Positions 42,293 through 51,721 of a DNA stretch of 64,000 nucleotides are shown here, piece after piece. The stretch is taken from the NCBI GenBank assembly GCA_963709485.1, contig CAVPWE010000001.1, positions 620,001 through 684,000 of the forward strand, given 5' to 3'. Within the stretch, counting starts at the first letter, position 1; the number at the start of each line of letters is the position of its first letter. Both the position numbers and the translations under genes were made by a program. Source of the stretch: JAXDBM01 sp963709485. Lineage in GTDB: Bacteria > Desulfobacterota > Syntrophia > Syntrophales > Fen-1087. The notes below the pieces were generated by a model. The model was not told the DNA's origin, searched no databases, and saw only the letters and a list, made by a program, of their open reading frames with translations.

Positions 42293-44256
42293 CTGGAAAT
42301 AAAGAGGCGCATAACACCGGGGCACGGTTCATCTCTTTTCTCCTGGTGATGCTCCCGCTGCTCGGGTTCCTGGCCGGCTGTTCCATCCCCATCGGGGTTG
42401 CCCGCGTATCCACCGGAGAGTCATACCGGCAAAGCACCCTGAATCCCATCAGCGAGGGGGTGCCGAGCACCGCCACCCGCGTGGTGCTCCAGCGCTACAA
42501 CCTTGCCGGCGCCGCTTTTGACGATCCGGTCAAGACCATCCGCTTTCTCAACGAGACTGCCAAGGTCGACGAGCGCCGAGACCTCCTCTTTGCCCTGGCG
42601 GAACTGAGTTACCTTCATGGAGAACAGCTTCTGGGAAGCAATTCTTCGGACAAAGCCGCGCAAGCCCCGGATTATTTCCTCCTGACGGCCGTCTATGCCT
42701 ATCTCTACCTCCTTGGCGAGGGCGGGGAACCGCCGCCATCCGCCTGGGACGTCCGGTTCCGGGAGGCGTGCGACCTTTACAACCGCGCCCTCGGCAAAGG
42801 GTTCCCGGTTGACGAAGGCGGCTCCCTGAGGGTCGGGGATCGGGTGCGCAAACTCCCCGTGGGGGAGCTGACCATCATCCCGAATGTGGAGACCCTGAAC
42901 TGGAAGATCGATCAGTTCGGCAGCTTTCTGCCGGCGGACAACTATGAGGTCTTCGGCTTCACGGTGCGCAACCGGACGCCGGGACTGGGCCTCCCGCTGA
43001 TCGCAGTCATCAACCAGAGCCTGGATGCGCCCAATGGCGGGGCGCTCCCCCTCACCGCCTTTCTCAGAATTAGCGGCGGCCTCAAGGAACTGGGGATCGG
43101 GCAGGCCATCGCCACCCTGGAACTCTACTCAGCCTACGACCAGGCCGAAGTCACGGTCAGCGGCCGCACGGTCCCCCTGGAAACCGATTCCACCTCCCCG
43201 CTGGCCTATCGTCTCAATGACTCAAAAATCTGGAGCCTCGACCGCAAGCGGTTCCTTGGCTCCGCCAGGATTGACAAACACCTTCTCCTCATCCAGCCCT
43301 ACGAGCCGGGGCGGATACCGGTGGTCTTCGTCCACGGCACCGCCAGCAGCCCGGTCTGGTGGGCCGAGATGCTCAACACGCTCCGCTCCGATCCGGTCAT
43401 CCGCAAACGGTTTCAGTTCTGGTTCTTTCAGTACGACAGCAGCAGAATAATCATGCTCTCGGCGGCGGAACTGCGGGAGAGCCTGGCCGGAATGGTGCAA
43501 CAGCTCGATCCGCAGGGTAAGGATTCGGCCCTGCGGCGAATGGTGGTAATCGGTCACAGCCAGGGGGGGCTCCTGACCAAGATATCGGTGGTAGCGCCGG
43601 GGGACCGTCTCTGGAAGACCATCAGCGACAAGAGTATCGACGAAATGGACATGACGGAGGAGATCAAGGCGATGGCCCGCCGCATTGCTTTTTTTGAGCC
43701 GCTCCCCTTCGTGAAGCGGGTGGTGTTCATCTCCACCCCACACCGGGGGAGTTTTCTAACGAAGGGCTGGGTGCGAGACCTGGTCCGGAAGATCGTGAAC
43801 ATCCCCGTCGACATCATTACCTTGAACCCGCAACGGTTTACCGAGTTCATCGGCCGTCTGAAATTGCCGCCGGATATGCGAAACCGCATTCCCTCCAGCA
43901 TTGACGGGATGTCACCGGACAACCCGGTCCTCCAGACCCTCGTTACGCTCCCCCTGGCGCCGGGGGTCAAGGGGCACTCCATCATTGCCGTGCTTCCCGG
44001 GAAGGAGATCAAGACCGGCAATGACGGTGTGGTGGCGTACCAGAGCGCCCATATCGACGGGGTGGAGTCCGAGTTCATCGTTCGTGACGGTCATTCCTGC
44101 CAGGGGCATCCATTCACCATCGAGGAGGTCCGGCGGATCCTCCATGAACACATCGGCAATAAGGTCGTCAGCCCGAAAGACATCCATGCGCTGCCGCCGC
44201 CCGACCGAACGAAGCCCGCAGAAGGAAAGGCCGCATCTTCGCCCCAGATCCGGTGA
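42289..44256 (+). CDS. Lipoprotein alpha/beta hydrolase
   Basis: A 655-residue lipoprotein: signal with lipobox LAGC (C31), a helical N-terminal half, then an alpha/beta hydrolase domain with VFVHGTASSP and the nucleophile S424 in GHSQGG. FISTPHRGS further on is typical of lipases and acyltransferases, and a His region near residue 600 (DGHSCQGHP) may complete the triad. It is likely anchored on the periplasmic face or outer membrane and acts on lipid or ester substrates together with the DUF4105 protein. Neither gene has a known pathway. Confidence 0.8.
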   Translation: MTGNKEAHNTGARFISFLLVMLPLLGFLAGCSIPIGVARVSTGESYRQSTLNPISEGVPSTATRVVLQRYNLAGAAFDDPVKTIRFLNETAKVDERRDLLFALAELSYLHGEQLLGSNSSDKAAQAPDYFLLTAVYAYLYLLGEGGEPPPSAWDVRFREACDLYNRALGKGFPVDEGGSLRVGDRVRKLPVGELTIIPNVETLNWKIDQFGSFLPADNYEVFGFTVRNRTPGLGLPLIAVINQSLDAPNGGALPLTAFLRISGGLKELGIGQAIATLELYSAYDQAEVTVSGRTVPLETDSTSPLAYRLNDSKIWSLDRKRFLGSARIDKHLLLIQPYEPGRIPVVFVHGTASSPVWWAEMLNTLRSDPVIRKRFQFWFFQYDSSRIIMLSAAELRESLAGMVQQLDPQGKDSALRRMVVIGHSQGGLLTKISVVAPGDRLWKTISDKSIDEMDMTEEIKAMARRIAFFEPLPFVKRVVFISTPHRGSFLTKGWVRDLVRKIVNIPVDIITLNPQRFTEFIGRLKLPPDMRNRIPSSIDGMSPDNPVLQTLVTLPLAPGVKGHSIIAVLPGKEIKTGNDGVVAYQSAHIDGVESEFIVRDGHSCQGHPFTIEEVRRILHEHIGNKVVSPKDIHALPPPDRTKPAEGKAASSPQIR

Positions 44257-44441
44257 ATCCCGCCCGCTGTCAAGGCCGTGCCTCCTGTCGTGCAGGACGG
44301 GCCGAGCGACAGTGCCGCGAAGTAGACACCCACAGGGTCTTTTCAAATTCAAAGGCAGCATTCCCCTCCGCTTCCCAGACAACATTTTATGCCACAGGTT
44401 CGGCAGGCGCTGTATGCAGTATTTTCGTGCACGCTTTTGGT

Positions 44442-45959
44442 TCAGGGGGTGAACAGGTCCTTCGTGGAGAAATTGGGCTCGCTGGTGAGGTTGACACCCA
44501 GGCGCCGCATGCCCGCTTCGTCTCCGGGCGTCGGGATGTGTGTGATGTGGACTTCGCAGTTCCGGAGGTTTTTCAGTTTCTCGATGGCCAGTTGTGCCGC
44601 GGGATTGGTGGTGGCGCTGATGCTGAGCGCGATGAGGGTTTCCTCCAGGTCGAGGCTGACGGACTTCTCGTTGAGAACATCCGTCTTCATATTCCGGATG
44701 GCGTCCGTGATATAGGGGGGCAGCAGCTTGATCTTGTCGGGAATGTCCGCCAGGCGCTTGATGGCATGCAGAATGAGGCTGGATGAGGCGTGCATGAGCC
44801 GGGAGTTGTTTCCGGTGATGATGGTTCCGTCCATCAACTCAATGGCGGCGCCGCAGAAGATCCCCTCGTTTCCCTTGTCCTGCTCCCGGGCTTCCCTGGC
44901 GGCCTGCCAGGCCGGTTCGACGACGCGCCTGTCCTCGGGCCGGATCCCGAAATCGTGGATGAACAGCTTCACGCGCTGGACCGTTTCCCGGTCCGCGAAA
45001 CCCATGGCATATTCGCAGCGGTACCGGAAAAAGCGCCTGAGGATCTCCTGCAGGGCCGCCTCGCGGGTGATCTCGTCGTTTGTGATGGCCAAACCGGCCC
45101 GGTTGACGCCCATATCGGTGGGGGAACGGTAGAATGCATCGCCCCCGGTGATTTTTCCCAGAATCCGCCTCACGACGGGGAAGACCTCGACATCGCGGTT
45201 GTAATTGACTGCTGTCTTGCCGTAGGCCTCGAGGTGAAAGGGATCGATGAGATTGAAATCGCGGATGTCCGCGGTCGCAGCCTCATAGGCCACGTTGACC
45301 GGGTGCTTGAGCGGCAGGTTCCAGATGGGGAAGGTTTCAAACTTGGCATAGCCCGCTTTGACCCCGCGCCTGTATTCATGGTAAAGCTGCGACAAACAGG
45401 TGGCCAGCTTGCCGCTGCCGGGCCCGGGGCCGGTCACGATGACCAGCGGTTTGTCCGTCTCGATATAGGCGTTGGCCCCGTACCCCTCATCGCTGACGAT
45501 CGCCTCCACATCCGTCGGATACCCCTTGGTAAAGCGGTGCGTGACCACGCGGATGCTTCTTCGCTCCAGCTTGTTTTTGAAGAGCTTTGCCGCCGGCTGG
45601 TCGTCGTAGCGGGTGATCACCACGCCCAGAACATCGATGTCCCAGCTCCGGAGGTCGTCGATCAGCTTCAGCGCGTCGGAATCGTAGGTGATGCCGAAAT
45701 CGGCGCGGATTTTTTTTCTTTCAATATCCCCGGCGTAGATGCAGAGCAGGATGTCGGCCTTGTCCTTGAGCGTGCGGATCAGCCTCATCTTCACATTGGG
45801 ATCGTACCCCGGCAGGACCCGGGCCGCATGGTAATCGTAAAGAAGCTTTCCACCGAACTCGAGGTAAAGCTTGTTGTCGAACCGTGTCACCCTCTCGAGG
45901 ATCTCACCGGTCTGCTCCCGGATGTACTTTTCGTTGTCGAAGCCGATGATATGGTTCAT
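44442..45959 (-). CDS. DUF1846 family protein
   Basis: A 505-residue protein matching the DUF1846 family along its length. It begins IIGFDNEKYI and has GPGPGSGKLATCLSQ, a P-loop-like turn, near residue 180. The C-terminal part has TDVLNEKSVSLDLEE. Structures of the family suggest a nucleotide-binding enzyme of unknown reaction. It stands alone between convergent and same-strand genes; no partner is evident. Confidence 0.85.
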   Translation of the reverse strand: MNHIIGFDNEKYIREQTGEILERVTRFDNKLYLEFGGKLLYDYHAARVLPGYDPNVKMRLIRTLKDKADILLCIYAGDIERKKIRADFGITYDSDALKLIDDLRSWDIDVLGVVITRYDDQPAAKLFKNKLERRSIRVVTHRFTKGYPTDVEAIVSDEGYGANAYIETDKPLVIVTGPGPGSGKLATCLSQLYHEYRRGVKAGYAKFETFPIWNLPLKHPVNVAYEAATADIRDFNLIDPFHLEAYGKTAVNYNRDVEVFPVVRRILGKITGGDAFYRSPTDMGVNRAGLAITNDEITREAALQEILRRFFRYRCEYAMGFADRETVQRVKLFIHDFGIRPEDRRVVEPAWQAAREAREQDKGNEGIFCGAAIELMDGTIITGNNSRLMHASSSLILHAIKRLADIPDKIKLLPPYITDAIRNMKTDVLNEKSVSLDLEETLIALSISATTNPAAQLAIEKLKNLRNCEVHITHIPTPGDEAGMRRLGVNLTSEPNFSTKDLFTP

Positions 45960-46044
45960 GAATGATTAATGATCCTCCCGGCAGTCCTTTTTTTTCGACG
46001 GTCTGCCGCGCCCGCTTCCGAACATGAAAGCCATGGACGGGTTT

Positions 46045-47493
46045 TTACGATGAATATGCTTCCTGCATAAGAAACTGGATCGGCTCGATCCCAAGTCTGT
46101 ATGCAGGAATCCCTTTCGCGATGCGTCTGCCCGATGCATCTCCCGCAGAAGAGTACAAATCCGCCAGCACGACTTCATCACTCCGGACGTAGCCGCCACT
46201 GCCGTCACTCGCGAGCAGCATCATCAGAGGCTGGTCCTTCCGGGATTCGTCCGGGTATTCCATGACCATGCCCAGTTCGCCGCTTTCCAACACAACGATC
46301 GATCCGATCGGGTATATCCCCATCATGCCGATGAAGCATTTGAGCAATGCCGGATCGAAGTTTTTCCCAGCCAGATCCCACATTCTTCTCAGGGCTTCAT
46401 TGGGCGTGTATGACCGGGGGCGATAGGCGCGCTCCGACGTCAGCGCTTCATAAAAATCGGCAATCCGCAGAATTTTTCCCAGAAGGCTGACGCTCTTTAT
46501 GAATCGTGTCTGCGGGTATCCGGACAGATCATGGTTCAGATGATGCTCGAACGGACCCAGAATGATTCGCGATCTCAACGTCTTGGGTGCGTTCAGGCGA
46601 ATGATCTGCTTCATGCCGGCGAGGGGGTGGTTCCTGATGACGGTCCATTCCTGATCGCTCAGGACCGAGCTTTTGAGAAGGATTTCCCTGGGGATGGCCA
46701 CCTTTCCCATATCGTGGAACAGCCCGCAGAGGGTCAGGTGCTCGAGAGAAATCGGAGACAAACCCAGATATTTACCCAGGCTTGTCGCGAGCATGGCGAC
46801 ATTCACCGAGTGGGCATAGGTGTAGTCATCGTGCTCTCTTATGGTTGCCAGGCCGATCAGGATCGTGTTGTCTTCCTGGATCAGGTCCACGATGGTCTGG
46901 GCAAGGCGCCTCGCCCGCTTGACCCCGGTAATGCCCTTTGACGCCTTCTCGGCCACTTCTTTTACCGTATTCAGGGCTTGCAGATAGGCATTCAGGGCCT
47001 TTCCCTGCAGATTGGTGGCAGGGTTGACCGGTTTTTCCTCCAGTTTTCTGGGGGCTTCCGCCCAAAGCATGTTCTGGCCACGCATTTGTTGGCGGAGCCA
47101 TTCAGGCGGATCCTCATGTTTTAATGACTCGTCGAGCAGATGCACAAAGGACATGAAATCCGCATGTGCAACGTTTCTGAAGGCATCGTAAAAACAAAGC
47201 CCCCCGAGACTTCGCTGGGTGAAATAATCGGCCATGTCATTGAGGAAAGCGACGTTGTCCCTTTGATAAAGAAGCTTCTCCCCGTTTACATAGATCCTTC
47301 CTCTCCAGATCTGAATGGACACGTCTCCCCCGCGCGAGAGATCGGAAAGGGTGGCGGTGGTCTGGGAAACAAAGTCGACGACGAGCTGATTGTTGTCCTG
47401 ATGAATCCGTGCAGTATGGATGAGCTGATAGAGGGACCAGATCAACTTCCCCCCCAGCAGGCTTGGCGATGTCTTTTTGTCCGGCGTGGTCAT
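46045..47493 (-). CDS. HD-GYP domain protein (cyclic-di-GMP phosphodiesterase-like)
   Basis: A 482-residue protein. Residues 1-130 form an unknown domain similar in style to the N terminus of the upstream HEAT protein (RIYVNGEKLLYQRDNV). The HD-GYP domain (about 220-400) has FHDMGKVAIP with the HD pair and HHLNHDLSGYP with an intact GYP. The canonical HHExxDG is altered to HHLNHDL, so the metal site may be incomplete. Its gene starts 14 bases after the stop of the HEAT gene, a likely functional pair. Confidence 0.85.
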   Translation of the reverse strand: MTTPDKKTSPSLLGGKLIWSLYQLIHTARIHQDNNQLVVDFVSQTTATLSDLSRGGDVSIQIWRGRIYVNGEKLLYQRDNVAFLNDMADYFTQRSLGGLCFYDAFRNVAHADFMSFVHLLDESLKHEDPPEWLRQQMRGQNMLWAEAPRKLEEKPVNPATNLQGKALNAYLQALNTVKEVAEKASKGITGVKRARRLAQTIVDLIQEDNTILIGLATIREHDDYTYAHSVNVAMLATSLGKYLGLSPISLEHLTLCGLFHDMGKVAIPREILLKSSVLSDQEWTVIRNHPLAGMKQIIRLNAPKTLRSRIILGPFEHHLNHDLSGYPQTRFIKSVSLLGKILRIADFYEALTSERAYRPRSYTPNEALRRMWDLAGKNFDPALLKCFIGMMGIYPIGSIVVLESGELGMVMEYPDESRKDQPLMMLLASDGSGGYVRSDEVVLADLYSSAGDASGRRIAKGIPAYRLGIEPIQFLMQEAYSS

Positions 47494-47507
47494 TGCTCCC
47501 TGTTACC

Positions 47508-49187
47508 CTATTTCCCGCTTTCCATGGCATCGCGGACGATGCGCCGCACGCTCGGGTACAGGCTGCGACCGGCCTGATTCAATATCTCCCGGGCTTCTTT
47601 CAGATTCAGCCTGTTCAGCGCAATGGCTGCGCCCTTTCGGTGCGGATTCATCCAGAAGGCAGGCATCCATCCCCTGTGAAGCAGGGTCCGCTGAAGATAG
47701 GGCAGTGAATGCGATGAACCGCATCGCCCGAGGGCCGTAAAACAGGCGATGATATGATCGTCGTCATGAACGGTGAACTTCCGTTGTTCCAGGTATGCGA
47801 GGAGGAATTTTTCGGCGACCCGATCCCGGGACTGGCCGATATGCCTCAGGATCAGGTTGCGGATGGATTCGTCGGCGTCATGGATAAGAGGCAGGATCTC
47901 ACGGGCCTGGCCGCTCTTCTGGAGGATTCCCCTGACGGCCTCCCGGCGCACGTTAACGGACGGATGGTGGACCAGCTCGAACAGGGACTTCAGAAGTTGA
48001 TCTCCCCCCAGTCTGATCACCGCGGGGATCAGTTTTTCCAGAAGCTTCTCTTCCGGGTTCTTCAGTATGGATTCCAGGGGCCTCGGATCCCGGGAGGCCA
48101 GATGAACGATCGCGCCTTCAATCGTCTGCTGCTGCTGCGGTGACTGGTCCTGCGGCAGAAGGGTGCACAGGGTGTAAATGGCCTCCGGCTGCAGGAGGTT
48201 GAAGAAATCACCGGCCTTTTCGAGCTGATCGGGTTTCATGTGCGGCCATATCTGCTGCAGAGGGCTGAGCGCCGGGGCGCTGGAGACATTTTGGAAAAAG
48301 CGCTGGATGAGTAAAACAAGGGTCCAGGGCAAATCGGACTTCCCGTTATCGAGAACGTAGTGCATGCCCTTCATGATCTTGGCCACGGCATCGAGATCTC
48401 TCCTTAGAATGGATCGGGTAAACTCCTCTTCCAGGACCCCGAGGATAATTTCGAAGTTCTCCTGCTCCCGATACTGAAGAAGGCTGTCGAACAGCGCATC
48501 CAGATAGGCGACGGGGTCGCCCAGCTCCTCAAGGCAAACCATTTCCTGAAGGATCATTTTTTCCTCGGGAGTCAGGGAAAGGGCTGCCTGGTCAATCTCG
48601 GGGTATGGCAGAGGCGCCTCATCCGCCAGCCGCTCATCCCTCAGCTTTGCAGTGCCGGAATCTGTTTTCCCCCGGATGGTTGCCTCCAGTTTGGCGCCCT
48701 GTTCGGCCGTTTCGAAGGGGTCTGCCGCTTCATACCGGATGTGCGTGAATTTCTCCTCCCAGAAATCGGTTACGATATCGCCCTGAGACTCGTCGAAGAG
48801 TACGACGTAACGATTGACAATCTCGAGGAATTGTTTTGTTTCTTCAAGCGCTATGCCGTTCCGGAACTCCAGGTAGCGGATGCCGTCGCGGAACAGGGTG
48901 AAGGACAGCGATCCCTCTTCGCATGAATCTTCATGGATCACTTCTCCGCCGGAAAGGAGCCGGTTCTTTTCCACATCAATCTTCAGGTCCCCGTAGGTGT
49001 GTACGTAGCTGTTCATCTGTGCGAAAAACTGCTCCAGGGAATTGCCGGAGATGGGATGACCTTGCGGATAGAGTGAATAGTTCTTTCTGGCGAGGAGAAG
49101 GCTCGCCATGACTTTCCGGGCTGCTTCCAGTCCCTTCCCGTCGGTAACGGGATTTTTGATGTTTGCCTGCCTGTCTGCAGAATTCAT
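47508..49187 (-). CDS. HEAT-repeat protein paired with the HD-GYP protein
   Basis: About 559 residues from ATG 49187. The N-terminal domain (KNYSLYPQGHP; EKNRLLSGGEVI) resembles a domain in the downstream HD-GYP protein. The C-terminal half contains several HEAT-type helical repeats (VNVRREAVRGIL; ESIRNLILRHIG) and a YLQRTLLHRGW end. HEAT repeats usually hold protein partners, so it may scaffold the phosphodiesterase. Longer starts at GTG 49265 or ATG 49247 are possible; none has a strong ribosome site. Confidence 0.75.
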   Translation of the reverse strand: MNSADRQANIKNPVTDGKGLEAARKVMASLLLARKNYSLYPQGHPISGNSLEQFFAQMNSYVHTYGDLKIDVEKNRLLSGGEVIHEDSCEEGSLSFTLFRDGIRYLEFRNGIALEETKQFLEIVNRYVVLFDESQGDIVTDFWEEKFTHIRYEAADPFETAEQGAKLEATIRGKTDSGTAKLRDERLADEAPLPYPEIDQAALSLTPEEKMILQEMVCLEELGDPVAYLDALFDSLLQYREQENFEIILGVLEEEFTRSILRRDLDAVAKIMKGMHYVLDNGKSDLPWTLVLLIQRFFQNVSSAPALSPLQQIWPHMKPDQLEKAGDFFNLLQPEAIYTLCTLLPQDQSPQQQQTIEGAIVHLASRDPRPLESILKNPEEKLLEKLIPAVIRLGGDQLLKSLFELVHHPSVNVRREAVRGILQKSGQAREILPLIHDADESIRNLILRHIGQSRDRVAEKFLLAYLEQRKFTVHDDDHIIACFTALGRCGSSHSLPYLQRTLLHRGWMPAFWMNPHRKGAAIALNRLNLKEAREILNQAGRSLYPSVRRIVRDAMESGK

Positions 49188-49283
49188 CTCAGCCTGAATC
49201 CATTCGTCCTGCTTCTCCTGTCCATGCAGGGTGAAGGTCTTTCGCATTGCGCACGGACTGTTCACGGGGATATTTCTCAGCTT

Positions 49284-49311
49284 TAAATAGCATAACCAAT
49301 GAACATGTCAA
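49284..49311 (-). promoter_or_regulatory. Candidate promoter for the HEAT/HD-GYP pair
   Basis: On the minus strand TTGACA (49311-49306), 16 bases, TATTTA (49289-49284). A start near 49277 would give a leader of about 90 bases to ATG 49187. Confidence 0.55.
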
Positions 49312-49445
49312 TGATGGATTGCGCCGCATGATTCTTTAACATGCGTGCCCGGTTCCGTCTCCGATCCTGCTGTACGCGATGATTGTCTCTATCGAACCTG
49401 CCGGCGTTGCGCTTCCTGGCGATGCAGGCAGCCTCAAATCCGGGT

Positions 49446-49859
49446 TCAGGGCGGAGTCACCCTGGCGCGGAGGGATTTCTGCTCGGACCGGATGTGCTTC
49501 TGTTCCAGGATCTTTTCGCGGGCGCGTCTGGAGCGGCGGCGCTTCTGCCGCCGGATCTTTTCGATCCGCTGTTTTTCCGCGCCGGCCATGCCGGTCCGGA
49601 TGCGCTCGATCCGGTCCAGGAGCCGTCGCCTGGCCAGAAACCGGTTCAGGGCCTGGGAGCGCTCCTGCTGGCATTTGACGGAAAGCCCGGTCGGCACATG
49701 GACCAGGCAGACGCAGGTGGCGGTTTTATTGACGTTCTGTCCGCCTGGGCCGGAGGAGCGGACAAAGGTCTCGCGGAGGTCTTTTTCCGAGACTCCGAGG
49801 CGATCCATCCTTTCCCTGAGGGCCGCTTCCTTTTCCGGAGATACGCTGAACGGGCTCAT
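49446..49859 (-). CDS. Release-factor-like peptidyl-tRNA hydrolase (ArfB/ICT1-type, GGQ)
   Basis: A 137-residue protein with the GGQ motif (39-41) in SSGPGGQNVNK, the peptide-release loop of class I release factors, and no codon-recognition domain. The C terminus is rich in Arg/Lys (RRQKRRRSRR), like ArfB, which inserts a basic tail into the mRNA channel of stalled ribosomes. It probably rescues stalled ribosomes. Family PrfH/ArfB cannot be split from sequence alone. Confidence 0.86.
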   Translation of the reverse strand: MSPFSVSPEKEAALRERMDRLGVSEKDLRETFVRSSGPGGQNVNKTATCVCLVHVPTGLSVKCQQERSQALNRFLARRRLLDRIERIRTGMAGAEKQRIEKIRRQKRRRSRRAREKILEQKHIRSEQKSLRARVTPP

Positions 49860-49992
49860 CGTCCTGGTCGATCATGGGGGTATGGGATTCCGTCTGTCCG
49901 TCTGGCCGCAGCCCTGGTGAAAAAAGGCTGCGCGGCAGCTCAAAATCCGTTTTGCGGGGCGGGACGCTGTTTCCATGGAAAGGCCGAGGGCG

Positions 49993-50421
49993 TCACAGGT
50001 TGTAGATGCGGTCGCCGACAAAGTTGATCCAGTGCTGCTTCAGGATGGCCGTGGCCTCCTCGATCTTGTCGACACCCAGGATCAAAATGGTTTCCTCGCC
50101 GATTCTCTCGATGGTGGTGTAGATGTAGTGAATGTTCACGTCGCTTTCGCTCAGGGGCTTGACGACGGCGTTCATGCCGCCGGGATGGCAGGGGACCTCG
50201 ACGGCGATGACCGGATCGACCTCATATTTGAAATGGAAGCTCCGCAGGACGGTGACGGCCTTCTCCGGATCGTTGACGACCAGGCGCAGGGTGCTGACTT
50301 TTTCGGTGCTGGCCGCCGAGACGGCCTTGGTGTGGATGCCTTCCTTGTCCAGGATGTCCACCAGCTTGGTCAGTGCGCCGGGGATGTTTTCCAGTTGTAT
50401 GGAGATCTGCAGGACCGCCAT
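49993..50421 (-). CDS. Tandem ACT-domain protein in the 2-oxoacid oxidoreductase operon
   Basis: A 142-residue protein made of two ACT modules (about 1-70 and 71-142), the first starting LQISIQLENIPGALTKLVDIL. ACT domains bind amino acids. It starts two bases after the gamma subunit stop, so it may sense a branched-chain or related amino acid and control the oxidoreductase. No catalytic domain is attached. Confidence 0.88.
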   Translation of the reverse strand: MAVLQISIQLENIPGALTKLVDILDKEGIHTKAVSAASTEKVSTLRLVVNDPEKAVTVLRSFHFKYEVDPVIAVEVPCHPGGMNAVVKPLSESDVNIHYIYTTIERIGEETILILGVDKIEEATAILKQHWINFVGDRIYNL

Positions 50422-50423
50422 GG

Positions 50424-50969
50424 TCAGCCGACGCCCCCCTCCAGCTCGTATCCGGCCGCAAAGGCCTTCCGGTTCAGTTCCATCAGGGATTTCTTTTTCT
50501 CGCCGATGATCGTCTTCAGGCTCTTCAGATAGGCCTCCGCCGGGAGCAGACCCGTTTGCCGGATGTAGGCGCCCATCATGACGATATTCTGGACACGGGG
50601 ATTGCCGAGTTCGGCGGCGATGTCCCCGGCCGGGATTTCGTGAATCCGGACATCCGTCCGGCTGGGACGGGCCTCGATGATCGACGAATTCAGGAAGAAG
50701 GCGCCGTTCGGGGCGATCCGGTTCTGAAACGTGTAGAGCGAGGGGTTGTTCATGACCACCAGGTAATCCGGCTCCGACGCGATGGGGGAGGCGATCTCGT
50801 CATCGGCCACGGCGACCGTGCAGTTGGCGGTGCCGCCGCGGACTTCGACGCCGTAGGAGGGGAGATAGGTGACGTGATAGCCCTGGTGCATGGCGGCATG
50901 GGCGTAGCTGTAGCCCATCATCAGCACGCCCTGTCCCCCGAAGCCGGCGAAGATGGTTTTGTTGATCAT
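50424..50969 (-). CDS. 2-oxoacid:ferredoxin oxidoreductase, gamma subunit
   Basis: A 181-residue protein with the family start FAGFGGQGVLMMG and YGVEVRGGTANC. This subunit helps bind CoA in the complex. Its start overlaps the TPP subunit stop by ATGA. Together with the three genes before it, it forms a four-subunit enzyme that oxidises 2-oxoacids to acyl-CoA and reduces ferredoxin. Confidence 0.93.
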   Translation of the reverse strand: MINKTIFAGFGGQGVLMMGYSYAHAAMHQGYHVTYLPSYGVEVRGGTANCTVAVADDEIASPIASEPDYLVVMNNPSLYTFQNRIAPNGAFFLNSSIIEARPSRTDVRIHEIPAGDIAAELGNPRVQNIVMMGAYIRQTGLLPAEAYLKSLKTIIGEKKKSLMELNRKAFAAGYELEGGVG

Positions 50970-51721
50970 GGCTTTGGACCCTTTGCCCCGGCATCCTTGA
51001 TCACGCCGACGGGGAATTCCCGGCTCATCACCTCGTCGACCCAGCGGCAGGCCTCAATGGGCGTCATTTTCCAGTTGGTGGGACAGTGCGACAGGAACTC
51101 GATCAGGGTGAACCCGATGCCGTCCATCTGGTACTGGAACGCCTTCTTGATGGCCCGGCGCGCCTTCAGGATGTTGGCCGGGGTGTTGACGGCGCACCGT
51201 TCGATATACCTGGCTCCCTCGAGGTGGGAAAGGATTTCGCTCATGCGGACCGGGTAGCCGTCCAGGGCGGCGCTTCTTCCGGGCGGGGATGTGGTGGATG
51301 CCTGTCCCAGCAGGGTCGTGGGGGCCATCTGCCCGCCCGTCATGCCGTAGACGGCGTTGTTGATGAAAATGACCGTGATGTTTTCCCCCCGGTTGGCGGC
51401 GTGGAAGGTCTCGGCGGTGCCGATGGCCGCCAGGTCTCCGTCCCCCTGATATGAAAACACGATCCGGTCCGGCAGGGTCCGCTTGATGCCCGTGGCCACG
51501 GCGCAGCCCCGGCCGTGAGGGGACTCCAGCATGTCGATGTCGAAATAATTGTAGGCGATGACGGCGCATCCGGCCGGGGGAACGCCGATCGTCCGGCCGC
51601 GGATGCCGAGCTCGTCGATGACTTCCGCGATCAGGCGATGGGTGATGCTGTGCCCGCACCCGGCGCAGTAATGGAATGCGTTGTCCTTTAAAGACTGCGG
51701 CCTGCCGAAAACCTTCTTCAT
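50966..51721 (-). CDS. 2-oxoacid:ferredoxin oxidoreductase, TPP-binding beta subunit
   Basis: A 251-residue protein with YCAGCGHS (cluster cysteines), GDGDLAAIG and the metal Asn region NNAVYGMTGGQ, the thiamine diphosphate site. The real ATG at 51721 overlaps the alpha subunit stop (ATGA); further upstream sequence in this frame is shadow. It belongs to the four-gene operon. Confidence 0.93.
   Translation of the reverse strand: MKKVFGRPQSLKDNAFHYCAGCGHSITHRLIAEVIDELGIRGRTIGVPPAGCAVIAYNYFDIDMLESPHGRGCAVATGIKRTLPDRIVFSYQGDGDLAAIGTAETFHAANRGENITVIFINNAVYGMTGGQMAPTTLLGQASTTSPPGRSAALDGYPVRMSEILSHLEGARYIERCAVNTPANILKARRAIKKAFQYQMDGIGFTLIEFLSHCPTNWKMTPIEACRWVDEVMSREFPVGVIKDAGAKGPKP

Noticed and set aside
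49383..50027. A 214-codon plus-strand frame over the release-factor-like gene
   Set aside because: The minus-strand gene has the GGQ motif and a basic tail; the plus frame has no family features.
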